DNA of 64,000 nt, from IMG/VR virus record IMGVR_UViG_3300036892_000014, positions 19,882 to 83,881 of that record. One strand, given 5' to 3'. Both the position numbers and the translations under genes were made by a program. The notes below the pieces were generated by a model, which did no database searches, was not told the DNA's origin, and was given only the letters and a program-made list of their open reading frames with translations. Positions 1-8,911 of the stretch are shown one piece after another. Numbering within the stretch: the stretch's first letter is position 1; each line of letters begins with the position of its first letter. The DNA comes from a virus.

Positions 1-1
1 C

Positions 2-331
2 GACGTTGGGGATGTATCCAAGATCAAAGATAAAGACGAAGCGGATAAAGTAATTCATCACCACCAAGATAATCCGGATGAACCCATCCCTGGCGGCGAA
101 TCTATTAATCATTTTGACCGCAGGATTGAACCGGAGTTGATGAAGGGCATCGGCACTTACTACAAAACGGGGTTGCCGTCGATCTTCTCCATTCATCACA
201 GTGTTCAGCACACAGCAGGAAAGATTTTTAATAATGACAAGGATTCCGCGTTGACTCATCCAGGTGGGGTAGTAGCAGTTTACAAAGATTCAAATGGCTT
301 TCGGGCCGTTCCGATTTTTAAACCGGAATAA
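2..331 (+). CDS. C-terminal part of a histidine-phosphatase-like protein (5' partial)
   Basis: The frame is open from the window edge, so the true start lies upstream and about 109 residues are visible. The segment with PIPGGESIN followed by HHSVQHTAG resembles the C-terminal half of phage histidine-phosphatase (phosphoglycerate-mutase-like) proteins, where a GGES segment precedes a second histidine in a T/S-H-S context. The N-terminal RHG catalytic motif would be outside the window and cannot be checked. It ends 15 nt before the next gene. The family call is tentative. Confidence 0.45.
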   Translation, partial: DVGDVSKIKDKDEADKVIHHHQDNPDEPIPGGESINHFDRRIEPELMKGIGTYYKTGLPSIFSIHHSVQHTAGKIFNNDKDSALTHPGGVVAVYKDSNGFRAVPIFKPE

Positions 332-346
332 TTTTAGGAGTCAGTC

Positions 347-652
347 ATGGCAAAGAAGCACCCGTTCAGTCATACTGTGGTTGAACACCACAAAGACGGA
401 AGTCACACCGTCCACCACATTCATGAGAAGCACGGTCATCAACACACCGCGCCTGTTCGTGAAGGCGATGTGAAGGGTGCGGCAGGCGGTCACGATGAGA
501 TGATGGATCACATGATGGATCACACCTCTGAGCCGAACCCGGGCGAGGCAGAAGCGGCAGCGGGTCCAGCAGGCGCAGCACCAGCGGCAGCAGCCCCGGC
601 AGCACCAGCGGCAGCACCGATGGGCGCGTCGTCAACCGGCGCAGGACAGTAA
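347..652 (+). CDS. His-rich, Ala/Pro-tailed small hypothetical protein
   Basis: 101 aa preceded by AGGAG at good spacing. Residues 1-60 are rich in His, Asp and Lys (HHKDGSHTVHHIHEKHGHQH; DEMMDHMMDH), which suggests metal binding. Residues 65-101 are almost only Ala, Pro and Gly. No enzyme motif is visible. Small His-rich proteins of this type occur near the terminase in uncultured tailed phages, but no function is assigned. The low-complexity tail is probably disordered. Confidence 0.6.
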   Translation: MAKKHPFSHTVVEHHKDGSHTVHHIHEKHGHQHTAPVREGDVKGAAGGHDEMMDHMMDHTSEPNPGEAEAAAGPAGAAPAAAAPAAPAAAPMGASSTGAGQ

Positions 653-663
653 CATCGGACATT

Positions 664-714
664 CCTCGGCCCATTACCGAGGCGCAGACTCGTGGGCGTG
701 CCTAACTCACGCCC
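664..714 (+). other. Two adjacent RNA hairpins between small genes
   Basis: CCTCGG (664-669) can pair with CCGAGG (677-682), and GGGCGTG (694-700) with CACGCCC (708-714). They fill the gap between the His-rich gene and the next ribosome binding site. No U-tract follows, so a factor-independent terminator is not supported; a processing or mRNA-stability element is possible. Confidence 0.4.
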
Positions 715-742
715 GCAGTCGCATTCTAGTTAGGAGAAAGAT

Positions 743-814
743 ATGCCTGTTAAGGGTCAGATTAATCCTGCGATTCGAGATCAGCGAACTATTTGGATGA
801 GTCTAAGGAAATGA
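743..814 (+). CDS. Possible 23-aa small protein
   Basis: A short frame with a strong site (AGGAGA, 5 nt before ATG). The product begins MPVKGQINPAIRD and ends TWMSLRK. Its TGA overlaps the ATG of the next short frame (ATGA). The ribosome binding site is the main evidence. It may be a leader or translational-coupling ORF. Confidence 0.35.
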   Translation: MPVKGQINPAIRDQRTIWMSLRK

Positions 815-921
815 GATTAGAACCAACAACCGAGGATTTTACGGTTGCTTCGAAATTATTGCAGGAGCACTTAAATGGCAAAGCACAATGCGTCCCTATA
901 CAGGGCGATGCATCAACTTAG
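811..921 (+). CDS. Possible 36-aa small protein overlapping the next gene
   Basis: Starts inside the stop of the 743-814 frame (ATGA) and overlaps the start of the 875-1063 gene by 47 nt in another frame. Starts MRLEPTTEDFTVASKLLQEH. Support is limited to the stop-start overlap. The site used by the following gene (GCAGGAGCAC) lies inside it. It could be spurious. Confidence 0.2.
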   Translation: MRLEPTTEDFTVASKLLQEHLNGKAQCVPIQGDAST

Positions 922-1063
922 AAAAGGAAATTTGCATAAGCATCTTGGTATTCCTGAAGGTAACTCTATTCCCGCTGAGAAATTAGAAGTCTCTCCGAAT
1001 GATAGTGAACACGTCAAGCATATGAAGAATTTTGCAAAAACCATGTCAGGATTTAAACACTAA
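875..1063 (+). CDS. Conserved small phage hypothetical protein
   Basis: 62 aa with AGGAG upstream. Basic, with motif-like segments SLYRAMHQLRKGNLHKHLG and IPAEKLE, resembling short proteins encoded just before terminase genes in metagenomic phages. Its stop overlaps the next ATG (TAATG), indicating coupled translation with the membrane protein that follows. Function unknown. Confidence 0.6.
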   Translation: MAKHNASLYRAMHQLRKGNLHKHLGIPEGNSIPAEKLEVSPNDSEHVKHMKNFAKTMSGFKH

Positions 1064-1290
1064 TGTGGAGTTTAATTAAGTCAACAGTCCTCGACAACGA
1101 TGGCACTGTAAATCCAGCGCACATCATCACTATAGCATTGACTGCGGCAATCATCGCCTGGGGTACTCACGTGGCAATTCACACGCACGCAATGCCTGAA
1201 CTAACCGGAGCAGCGGCTCTTCTAGGCGGGGGCGCAGCCGTGAACGTTGCGCACAAGGCTGAAGACATCGTCGCAAAGATCAAGGAGTAA
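1063..1290 (+). CDS. Small membrane protein, holin candidate
   Basis: 75 aa. A hydrophobic span at about residues 19-41 (HIITIALTAAIIAWGTHVAI) is followed by an Ala/Gly-rich stretch at 47-62 (TGAAALLGGGAAVNVA) and a charged C-terminus. The size, one or two membrane spans and charged tail fit small phage holins. The only recognised endolysin gene is far away on the other strand, so the call rests on topology alone. Confidence 0.45.
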   Translation: MWSLIKSTVLDNDGTVNPAHIITIALTAAIIAWGTHVAIHTHAMPELTGAAALLGGGAAVNVAHKAEDIVAKIKE

Positions 1291-1292
1291 CC

Positions 1293-1559
1293 ATGCCACA
1301 GCAAGACGATGGCGGTGTAGCAGCAAAGCTTGCAGAAGCCAAGGCTGCTTTGACGGGCGCATCGAATTCTAACGTATCACCAACGAAGTCACCTTACGCA
1401 CCGCCGCCGTCGTACGCAGCGCCGCACGCGATAAGGAAGGGTGGTGGCCCTAAGCCCCCAGCGCCTAAGCCAGGCGTATCGGGGGAAGTAGAGTCAGCCG
1501 CCGCAGGCCTAGCAGCAAAGCAAAAGAATGTTGACGACTACAAAGCCGCCAACCAATAA
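1293..1559 (+). CDS. Pro/Ala-rich small hypothetical protein
   Basis: 88 aa, starting 3 nt after the preceding stop. The middle (YAPPPSYAAPHAIRKGGGPK) is proline-rich and likely extended; the ends are helical, Ala/Lys-rich. No domain recognised. It lies directly before the terminase in the same transcription direction. Confidence 0.5.
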   Translation: MPQQDDGGVAAKLAEAKAALTGASNSNVSPTKSPYAPPPSYAAPHAIRKGGGPKPPAPKPGVSGEVESAAAGLAAKQKNVDDYKAANQ

Positions 1560-1571
1560 GTTGGAGGCTCA

Positions 1572-3848
1572 ATGCCTATTACAGGAATCGAAAAGGACCG
1601 CTTAAATTTTGTTGACGAGCGCGTTCGTACGCAGAAGGCTATATGGCCTGGAATCGTCGAGAAGTGGGATGCTGAAGCGAATGGAAAGCGCTACAAGTCC
1701 GAAGTCCTTTCGATGAAGGCGTTGTGGAACCTGTATGTGGGTGGCAATCCGGAACAGTTGACCGAGGAAGAAGAGGCTCGCGGTAAGAAGCCATTAAAGA
1801 AAAAAACCGGGTACGAAGTCATCCCGATCAAAGCGTTTGAGTTGCCTGGGCGATTTAACGAGAAGGGTCGCAAGCGCGACGACACCTTGATTCACACGGG
1901 TGTCAATGGCTATCTCCACTTCAATCAGTGGTTGATGGCTCGCGATCAGGCGCGTAAGGATTTGTTCTGGTTCGGAAAAGAAGTCTTCCACATGGACTTC
2001 GAGCCTGAAGTGCATCAAGTAACCTGCAATCAGTTCGTGCAGAAAGATTTTGATGGCGTTTGGGTAGAAGATTATGGCCAGAAAGAATTTAAAGTAGCTA
2101 TGGCAAGTCAGACTCGTATTCCTAGAGTGTGGGTGCAGGCTGACGAGTACGAAAAGAATTCCTTGCGAGACATCGGGTACTATATGCCCGACCCAATAGA
2201 AGCGGAGAAAGGTCCTAACCTTGCCCGCACTATGATTTTGTTGGACCCTCGTGGGTTCTTCAAGTCATACACAGACGCGCTAGATTGCGTCCAGTGGATT
2301 ATCAACTGCCCAGACATTCGTATCCTCATCATGAGCGGTACGTATAAGTTGACATTGCAGTTCCTTGCCAACGCAAAGGGTAAGTTCTATCTTCCACGTG
2401 GACTACGTCCGACTTACTTTCATTTACTGTTCCCAGAATATGTTATTCGAGGGGTTGACGGTGATTCGAAAGAGCCTTTGATTCTCGACCCGACACTGCG
2501 CCGACTAGAGTCCCAAGACCCGACGTTGGGAATCATGTCTATCGGATCGTCATTGTCCGGGTTCCACTGCGACGTGTTAAAGTTCGACGATATCGTCACA
2601 GACGAGAATTGCAACACGGATGAGACCAGAGAAGGACTGAAGGACAAGGCCGACGGCGCGGTCAACTTGCGCATGCCGTGGGGCTGGACGGATATCATCG
2701 GGACGCGCTACTTCCCAGATGACTATTACGGACTACTCTTGGACAAGTTCAAAGAAAGTCCAGAAGATTTTAACCTGAAGTTTTTTACCCGCGCTGCATG
2801 GGTAGTTAAGCCTGAGTTCAAAGACGTAGAAGAAAGAAGTTTGTTTGAACTGAAAGAGGATATGGTTGATCTGACCTTTCCACAGCATAAGTCATGGAAG
2901 AGTCTTCGTCAGGACTTGAAGAACGAGAAAAGTTTTCGCTGCCAGCAACTTAACCAACCTGTCTGGGGAAACGAGAACAGCGTCAAGTTTGATCGCGGCG
3001 TGTTGGAAGCGCACAGAGGTGTTAAACTATTGGCCGAAGTGGTCATGGCACCCGGAAAAGTTTACGGTGCTATTGACCTAGCGCGTGAGAACAAACAGTT
3101 CTCAGACTTCACGGCACTTGCTGTCGGAAAAGTCTATCAAGAAGGTTCGATCCCGATTCTTACACCAGAGCAAGCCGCAGCGTCAGTGCGGCTAGAAGGA
3201 AAGTGGATTCTGGTCGTCCTCGATGTGCAATTTGGGAAGTGGTCTCAGACGGAGATCGCGGCTAGGATTGCAAAGATGCATGACGTATGGCGTCCTTCGC
3301 AGTGGTACGGCGAGGATACCGGCGGCATTCAGCTATTGAAGGAAAAGATTGTAGACGTATCCAAAACGACGTACGGCCATTGGCCGTATATTGATTGGAG
3401 AACGCCGGATAATTCCGAGAATGCAAAGCGAGGCCGCATCAAAGGCCTTGAGATGCTTCTTACCACCGATAGACTGTTCTTTTTGACGGGCGGGTGGAAT
3501 TCGGAAGTGTTCGAACAACTTGAGAAATATAAAGGACAGAAGAGTACGCGCTTCTTTAAGGATGACGTACCTGATGTTCTATCTCAGTTGGCTAATAAAT
3601 ATATTCCGAGCATCATTCAGAAGTCGAAAAAAGAATTGATCGAGGAAGCTAGTCAGAGGGAAGCCCAGTATAGGGAGTATCTTCGTCGCGAGGTCAAGAG
3701 ACAGATTTACGGCGAGGATAACGGGGGCTTCGGCATGGCAGCACCCAGTCAATCATATTGGTACAATGAGCCTCCCCCACAGCAGCCGTCATCGCCAGTG
3801 AGTGAGATTGCACGAAAGTTGTTTGGCGGCAATGGGATGAGGGGATAA
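1572..3848 (+). CDS. Terminase large subunit
   Basis: 758 aa DNA-packaging motor, ATPase plus nuclease. An atypical Walker A-like segment lies at residues 225-232 (DPRGFFKS; the usual small residue before GK is replaced) and a Walker B-like segment at about 335-342 (VLKFDDIV). The C-terminal RNase H-like nuclease is marked by D502 in AIDLAR, D551 in VLDVQFGKW, E581-D582 in YGEDTGG and D664-D668 in DDVPD, the usual acidic set. The start has GGAGG nearby. It sits immediately before the portal gene, the standard order. The small terminase was not recognised and may be outside the window. Confidence 0.9.
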   Translation: MPITGIEKDRLNFVDERVRTQKAIWPGIVEKWDAEANGKRYKSEVLSMKALWNLYVGGNPEQLTEEEEARGKKPLKKKTGYEVIPIKAFELPGRFNEKGRKRDDTLIHTGVNGYLHFNQWLMARDQARKDLFWFGKEVFHMDFEPEVHQVTCNQFVQKDFDGVWVEDYGQKEFKVAMASQTRIPRVWVQADEYEKNSLRDIGYYMPDPIEAEKGPNLARTMILLDPRGFFKSYTDALDCVQWIINCPDIRILIMSGTYKLTLQFLANAKGKFYLPRGLRPTYFHLLFPEYVIRGVDGDSKEPLILDPTLRRLESQDPTLGIMSIGSSLSGFHCDVLKFDDIVTDENCNTDETREGLKDKADGAVNLRMPWGWTDIIGTRYFPDDYYGLLLDKFKESPEDFNLKFFTRAAWVVKPEFKDVEERSLFELKEDMVDLTFPQHKSWKSLRQDLKNEKSFRCQQLNQPVWGNENSVKFDRGVLEAHRGVKLLAEVVMAPGKVYGAIDLARENKQFSDFTALAVGKVYQEGSIPILTPEQAAASVRLEGKWILVVLDVQFGKWSQTEIAARIAKMHDVWRPSQWYGEDTGGIQLLKEKIVDVSKTTYGHWPYIDWRTPDNSENAKRGRIKGLEMLLTTDRLFFLTGGWNSEVFEQLEKYKGQKSTRFFKDDVPDVLSQLANKYIPSIIQKSKKELIEEASQREAQYREYLRREVKRQIYGEDNGGFGMAAPSQSYWYNEPPPQQPSSPVSEIARKLFGGNGMRG

Positions 3849-5963
3849 ATGTCGGAACCGCTAAATAATCAGGCAGCGTTGATACTTGGGAATCGCGAGG
3901 TTACCGCTGCGGATCAGATTACGTCAGAGAACATACACAAGGATAAGGATACTGGTACCTTCCTGTATGATGACCAAGCGGCTCTGAAGTTAGTTATTAA
4001 CGATGCGGCAATGGCGGACAACTACGCCAACGTCAATCAGTGGGCCAGCACTTGGACGCAGTCAGCGATTATTTTGCAGAGTCCAGCGAGCGCTTCGGCG
4101 TTCGACGGCGGCAACATAGCGCAGGCTAACGTTCCCAAGTTCACGTTATCGAACCACATAAGTGAGATAGTGCCGAAGATTATGGAAGGACTCTTTTATG
4201 AAGACCCTCCGTTTCTTCTTCGCCCGCGCCCGGGTACAAAACAGGAAATAGTCCGTTCAAAGACGGCACTGTTCTCTGCGCAATTGTGGGACATGCAGTT
4301 CAAGGTTGAGATGGAGCGTGGCCTTGAACAGATGGCGCTACTCGGCACCACAGTATTTAAGTGGGGCTACTTAGAGCGTCCCGTTAAATTGAAGCAGTTT
4401 CGCCGTAAGCAGGAACAGTTGCAACTTAATACATCTGTTCCAACTGACCCGATTAACACACCGGATTCTGACGCTTACGAAATGTTTATCCTCGACGAAG
4501 TGGAATCACGTCCGTGGATAAAGTACTGTGATATTCGTACTGTATTGGTTGAGCCAGGATGCCGTTACGGCGATATCCGTCGCGCAAAGTGGGTAGTATA
4601 TCGCGACTTTGCTACATATGATGATTTGAACACGCTGCGCAATGTTCCAGGCTACGATATCCCCGACGAGAAAACGTTGAGGGCGTTGTTCATGTCTGGT
4701 GCGACAACGGGTGCTGACAACATTACCATGACCATCCCAGAAGGGATGCGTGGTTATTTGCAGCAAGCGTTGCCACGTAGCTTCAGGAGTTCGACTGATG
4801 AGTTGCAGAACTCGTTGGAAATTCTTGAGCGCTGGGACAATGATAAGGTTATTGTCGCGCTTACCTTCAATGGTAAGCACATACTGATTCGTAACGAACT
4901 CAACCCGTACGGAAAGATTCCGTTCCTTTCGGCCAACTGGCGCAACCTGCCAGACAGTTTTTACGGACAAGGCCTAGGCCAGCTAATCGGAAGCGAGCAA
5001 ATCGTGGAGCAGGGAGTTACCAACCTTGCGCTCGATCTACTTGCTTATGGATTGCAGCCGACAGCCATTCGTAAGAAGGGCTTCAACGTTCCGACACAGA
5101 TGACCCGTTGGAAGCAAGGCGGAATCATCGACGTTGACGACGACGTTGACAAGGCTTTTAAGTTTATGACCATGCCTCCCGTACCGAGCGAGGCTTGGCA
5201 ATTCATTAACCAGGCAAAGCAGGATGCGGCTGGAACATCAGGTTCAAACGAAATCGTAGGCCAGGGCGGCACCGTCGGTGGTGGTCGCGGCACCGGAATG
5301 CGTTCGGGTACCGGAGCGGCAGCCGTTGTTCAGGCTAATGCTAGCCGACTTGACGGCCCGACCACACGCGTGATTGAGCAGGTTTTTGAACCGTGGCTTT
5401 ACCAGATGGATCAGTTGAATAATGAACTGCTTCCGACCAGTGTCCTCCGTCGTGTATTGGGCGAGGAAATGGGCAATGACTACTTGCAAGATCACATTGA
5501 ATTTCGCAATGCGAAGTTTCAGTATGAAGTTCTTGCAGGAGCGCATCTCGGGGCCAAGAAAGAAATGGCTCAGGCGTTGCCAGTCATCATTCAACTTTTG
5601 AATAACCCGACGTTCGTGAAGAACGTTAATGACGGGCACTATCAGTTCGACGCGGTTGCAATCTTCAAGGCGTTTACGGATGCGGCAGGTTGGAAGTTCT
5701 CTCAAGAATTCCTACGCCCGATGACACCAGAAGAAACACAACGCTATGAAGCGAATTCGCCAGCGGCACTTCAGCAGCAACAGTTGAAGGCGCAGCAGAA
5801 TCAGGCGCAGCAAAAGTTCCAACAGGAACAGCAATTAGAAGATCAAAAGCAACTCGGAAAGGCGGGAGCAGAAGTTCTTCGCGCAACAACTGAGCACAGC
5901 TTGTCTTCTGAAGATACGGGAGAACCGGGCAATCAAGGTTTCGGTTCGGAAGTTTCCGTTTAA
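3849..5963 (+). CDS. Portal (head-tail connector) protein
   Basis: 704 aa, starting directly after the terminase stop. It contains the portal-like core segment FLSANWRNLPDSFYGQGLG followed by a long helical region, and a Gln-rich, coiled-coil-prone C-terminus at about residues 635-685 (LQQQQLKAQQNQAQQKFQQ). Size, position between terminase and scaffold/capsid genes, and the sequence pattern all fit a podovirus-type portal. The ring-forming protein would occupy the capsid vertex and serve as the packaging channel. Confidence 0.82.
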   Translation: MSEPLNNQAALILGNREVTAADQITSENIHKDKDTGTFLYDDQAALKLVINDAAMADNYANVNQWASTWTQSAIILQSPASASAFDGGNIAQANVPKFTLSNHISEIVPKIMEGLFYEDPPFLLRPRPGTKQEIVRSKTALFSAQLWDMQFKVEMERGLEQMALLGTTVFKWGYLERPVKLKQFRRKQEQLQLNTSVPTDPINTPDSDAYEMFILDEVESRPWIKYCDIRTVLVEPGCRYGDIRRAKWVVYRDFATYDDLNTLRNVPGYDIPDEKTLRALFMSGATTGADNITMTIPEGMRGYLQQALPRSFRSSTDELQNSLEILERWDNDKVIVALTFNGKHILIRNELNPYGKIPFLSANWRNLPDSFYGQGLGQLIGSEQIVEQGVTNLALDLLAYGLQPTAIRKKGFNVPTQMTRWKQGGIIDVDDDVDKAFKFMTMPPVPSEAWQFINQAKQDAAGTSGSNEIVGQGGTVGGGRGTGMRSGTGAAAVVQANASRLDGPTTRVIEQVFEPWLYQMDQLNNELLPTSVLRRVLGEEMGNDYLQDHIEFRNAKFQYEVLAGAHLGAKKEMAQALPVIIQLLNNPTFVKNVNDGHYQFDAVAIFKAFTDAAGWKFSQEFLRPMTPEETQRYEANSPAALQQQQLKAQQNQAQQKFQQEQQLEDQKQLGKAGAEVLRATTEHSLSSEDTGEPGNQGFGSEVSV

Positions 5964-5978
5964 CCAATAAGGAATAGC

Positions 5979-6314
5979 ATGCCTACACCACTAATGTTTG
6001 ATGAACTAAATGCAACTGAGCGCGTTAATCTCGCGGGACTCCAACAGCATCCAGGATATGCAGTTCTGGAGAAGTTGATGATGTCCGCTTGCCGTCGCGC
6101 CACTGAATTAGTTATCGCATTGGACCCGACCGCGGAGGACTACGAGCGTAAGCTACGAGTCCTTCAAAGTCTTGCTCGCGAACGAAGTCAATTTTGTACG
6201 TTGGTCTTGAAGTCTGTAGCCTGGCAAGTTGATTATGAAGCCGAGTTACAGAAGAAAGAGAAGCCAACAGACAAGCCAGAACGTAATCCAATACTGAAGG
6301 GGATGCCACAATGA
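5979..6314 (+). CDS. Small helical hypothetical protein between portal and scaffold
   Basis: 111 aa with AAGGAA upstream. Predicted mostly helical from its heptad-like pattern (ERKLRVLQSLARERSQF) and a charged C-terminal tail rich in Lys, Glu and Pro. It overlaps the next gene by 4 nt. Position suggests a head-morphogenesis accessory role, but no family was recognised. Confidence 0.6.
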   Translation: MPTPLMFDELNATERVNLAGLQQHPGYAVLEKLMMSACRRATELVIALDPTAEDYERKLRVLQSLARERSQFCTLVLKSVAWQVDYEAELQKKEKPTDKPERNPILKGMPQ

Positions 6315-7531
6315 GTGATCTAGCACCTACGCCACAAAGCATTGATATGGCCATGATCCGCGGATGGGACGCGGCGACCATGAAGAGATATATGGCTGGC
6401 CCGTTACGTGCTACCATATTTGAAGTGATCTCGAACGCTGAGACTGCTAGGCAGGAACAAGCGGCTGCTGCACAGACGGAACTGGCGCAAGCCCCTCCTG
6501 TTGTCGGTGAGCCCGCAACTACGGATGTTGCCGAAGTAGAGCGTGTTCGCGCACAGCGTGTTGCCGAAGAAGCGCAGCGCGTTGAAGCACAGCGTCTCGA
6601 AGCAGAAGCTGTCGCTGCGCAAGTACCAAAAAAGATCGTTCTTGAATATCAAGTGACAGATGAGAGCGGGAACGCCATCGGGCGTCCGACTCATCTTGAA
6701 GCCACCAGCCATGAAGAAATGGTTGCGAAGGTTAAGGAAGCGCACATACAAGCAACGCGTGCGTTTAATCGCTTGAAGAGTCAGAAAGTACAATCCCTGA
6801 AAGAGGCAACCGCGTCAGGACAGATCGTGACGCCTCCCCAGGCTGCTCCGAGCATGTCCGATGAGGAAATGATCGCAGCCATTAAGGCACTAAAGTCAGA
6901 CGACCCGAAGGTCGCCTTGGAAGCTCACAGAAAGTTGCAAGCGGATGAACTAGCCAAGCAGAAGGCTGTATCCGATGCGGAACTCGCTAGAGTAAATGAA
7001 GATCGTCGCCAAGAAAAAGTCAGCCATGGTTTCTTGAACGATCACAAACACGATTTTAATCCGTGCGAAGCGAACATTAATCTGATTCGTGATTACTTCC
7101 AAGAAAATCAATTACCTTGGACACGCGATAATCTAGAAGTAGCTTTGCTCGCTAAGTCATCAGAGTTGGCTGGAGTTGTACAGCCAACAGCGCCTGTCGC
7201 CCCTAATCCGGTTCCGACAGCAACGCTACCCGCAGCAGCGGTAACAACTACAGTAGCGGTCCCGCCAGTGCAGGCGGCTCCGACTGCGACGGTCGCAGCA
7301 ATTCCTCCGGCAAATCCGGCAGTGATTGTTCCGAGACCGGGCGTTAACGCAGGAGTAGTTCCCGGTGAGACCTCAGGGTCGCGCCCGACAGGAACGACTT
7401 CGAGCGGCATAACGGTAGCAGAGATTACTTCATGGGATGCTAAGACGATGCGTGAGAAGATGCGTAATCCGCAGCTTCGAGCCCAAATACAGGCAGTCAT
7501 CGCAGCCAACCCCACGAATAAGTTTCGCTAA
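6311..7531 (+). CDS. Scaffold-like protein with duplicated terminal motif
   Basis: 406 aa, acidic, Ala/Gln/Glu-rich and helical at about residues 40-110 (repeated VEAQR/VAEEAQR), with a Pro/Ala/Val low-complexity linker at about 290-360. Position directly before the capsid gene and composition fit a scaffolding protein. The N-terminus (GWDAATMKRYM, PLRATIFEVI) and C-terminus (SWDAKTMREKM, QLRAQIQAVI) carry two copies of the same helical motif, about 35 residues each. Phage scaffolds often bind capsid protein through a terminal helical segment, so the copies may be docking motifs (inference). Confidence 0.6.
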   Translation: MSDLAPTPQSIDMAMIRGWDAATMKRYMAGPLRATIFEVISNAETARQEQAAAAQTELAQAPPVVGEPATTDVAEVERVRAQRVAEEAQRVEAQRLEAEAVAAQVPKKIVLEYQVTDESGNAIGRPTHLEATSHEEMVAKVKEAHIQATRAFNRLKSQKVQSLKEATASGQIVTPPQAAPSMSDEEMIAAIKALKSDDPKVALEAHRKLQADELAKQKAVSDAELARVNEDRRQEKVSHGFLNDHKHDFNPCEANINLIRDYFQENQLPWTRDNLEVALLAKSSELAGVVQPTAPVAPNPVPTATLPAAAVTTTVAVPPVQAAPTATVAAIPPANPAVIVPRPGVNAGVVPGETSGSRPTGTTSSGITVAEITSWDAKTMREKMRNPQLRAQIQAVIAANPTNKFR

Positions 7532-7578
7532 AGAGTCCCAGCGAAGTCTGAAGACTAAGGGGCACACGGAGGCTTGCT

Positions 7579-8820
7579 ATGGCAGGCTCACCGAATCCGT
7601 CAGCAGCAAATGTAGGAAATATACTGACGGCGCAAAGCATTATGTTTGATAAGGAACTCATCCCGAACTTGAAGGGAGAAACGGATGCGTTCATCGTAGC
7701 AGCAGAAAAGCGTGTACAGCCGAACGGCGTTGGTATCAACCGCCAGTTCTTCCAGTACAACACTTTGACTGGTGATACGACACAGGTAGGAGACGGAGTT
7801 GTTGGCTCACCGGAATTCGTCGGTCAGATCAGCGCCCCGGCTCAGTTGGGCGAATGGAACAACTACACGAACTTCAGTTCGTTCGTAATTGCTTCAGCGC
7901 TTGACGACCTAGTGGGTAATTCCGCAGTCGAACTAGCCTACCAGGCTGGTCAGAGCATTTCCGAGTTGTACAGCGCCGTAGCAGACAGTGCTGGTCTAGC
8001 CTCAGTGGACACACAGGTTAACCAGAGCGCTTTGCTAGCATCGCCTTACACATTGGACTTGGCAACTGTACGTGAATTGAAGCAGCAGCTTGTTTCAAAG
8101 AACGTACTGCCGAACCGCAATGGTAAGTTCGCAGGCGTTGTATCTTCTAACGTGTTGGGCGACATCTTCAACGCAACGACAGTGAACAACTCAATCGTTG
8201 ACTTGTGGAAGTACGCAAACATCGAGAAGTTCGACAAGATCGCTGGTGCAGACCAGAAGATGGACATCGAACTCCCGGGAACGAACATCGTGCTTCGTCA
8301 GACGCCGTTCGTAACCACGACCGCTAACTACGCTGGCTCAGGTAAGATTTCTTACCGTACCTACGTAATGGGACAGTATGCCTTGATCGGCATCTGGCAG
8401 CAAGTTGGTGGAGACACCGACTTGGGTGACGGAGACTGGCGCACAATCGACTGCAAGGTCGTAGAGAGCGCACCGGCATCAGCATTTGATCCGACGGGAA
8501 CAATCGGTGGATAAAGAGTACTGTCCACTTTAAATTTTCTCTGATTGACTTGAACGCTGAAAAGCCAACAAGGGGCAAGCCGAAAGGCAGCCTGAACGAC
8601 TAAGTGAGAAAACACCCTCTGACAAAAGGGTGATGCGATAGTCTGACCATACGGGAATCAAAACCGTATGAACCGAACAGAAATGATTCGGTACACTCTG
8701 GTGAGTGTTAACAAGAGCGGGTGCTCATATAAATTTCACCAAACAGTTTCATTGCCGCCAGCACGTGGGGCTAACACCCAGCGTATGCGCTACATTGACT
8801 CTGTCCCAGCAATTCAGTAA
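7579..8820 (+). CDS. Major capsid protein, gene split by a group I intron (exons 7579-8512 and 8747-8820)
   Basis: Exon 1 alone encodes 311 residues ending FDPTGTIGG and then meets a TAA formed only in the unspliced sequence. Joining 8512 to 8747 creates a Phe codon (T+TT) and continues SLPPARGANTQRMRYIDSV to a TAA at 8818-8820, giving a 335-aa protein. The sequence and position after a scaffold-like gene fit a phage major capsid protein, with typical segments such as DLATVRELKQQL and SYRTYVMGQYALIGIW. The HK97 fold is assumed for the class, not seen. The C-terminal 24 residues depend on splicing. Confidence 0.85.
8513..8746 (+). ncRNA. Group I self-splicing intron in the capsid gene
   Basis: 234 nt with no internal ORF. 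P1: exon end GGTGGAT (8506-8512) pairs with guide GTCCACT (8523-8529), giving the hallmark U-G wobble at the 5' splice site. P3: TTTTCTC (8535-8541) with GAGAAAA (8606-8612). P7: GACTA (8598-8602) with TAGTC (8639-8643), in typical R and S contexts (CTGAACGACTA; GCGATAGTCTGACC). P8: CACCCT (8613-8618) with AGGGTG (8627-8632). P9 helices: CATACGG/CCGTATG (8648-8654/8664-8670), CCGAA/TTCGG (8673-8677/8687-8691), ACACTC/GAGTGT (8693-8698/8703-8708). The terminal G at 8746 gives in-frame exon joining. Helix order matches the family. Confidence 0.92.
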
Positions 8821-8863
8821 TAAACCTCTTCCCACGGGCTTATAATCCGTGGTATACTAATCA

Positions 8864-8898
8864 GGGGCATGCCAGAAACATGCCCCAGATTCTCTTTT
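8864..8898 (+). terminator. Intrinsic terminator after the capsid gene
   Basis: An 8-bp perfect stem, GGGGCATG (8864-8871) with CATGCCCC (8879-8886), is followed by the T-rich run AGATTCTCTTTT. A second hairpin, CCACGG/CCGTGG (8832-8837/8847-8852), precedes it. It would limit read-through from the highly expressed capsid gene into the endonuclease gene. Confidence 0.65.
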
Positions 8899-8911
8899 CT
8901 GGAGAGTACAC

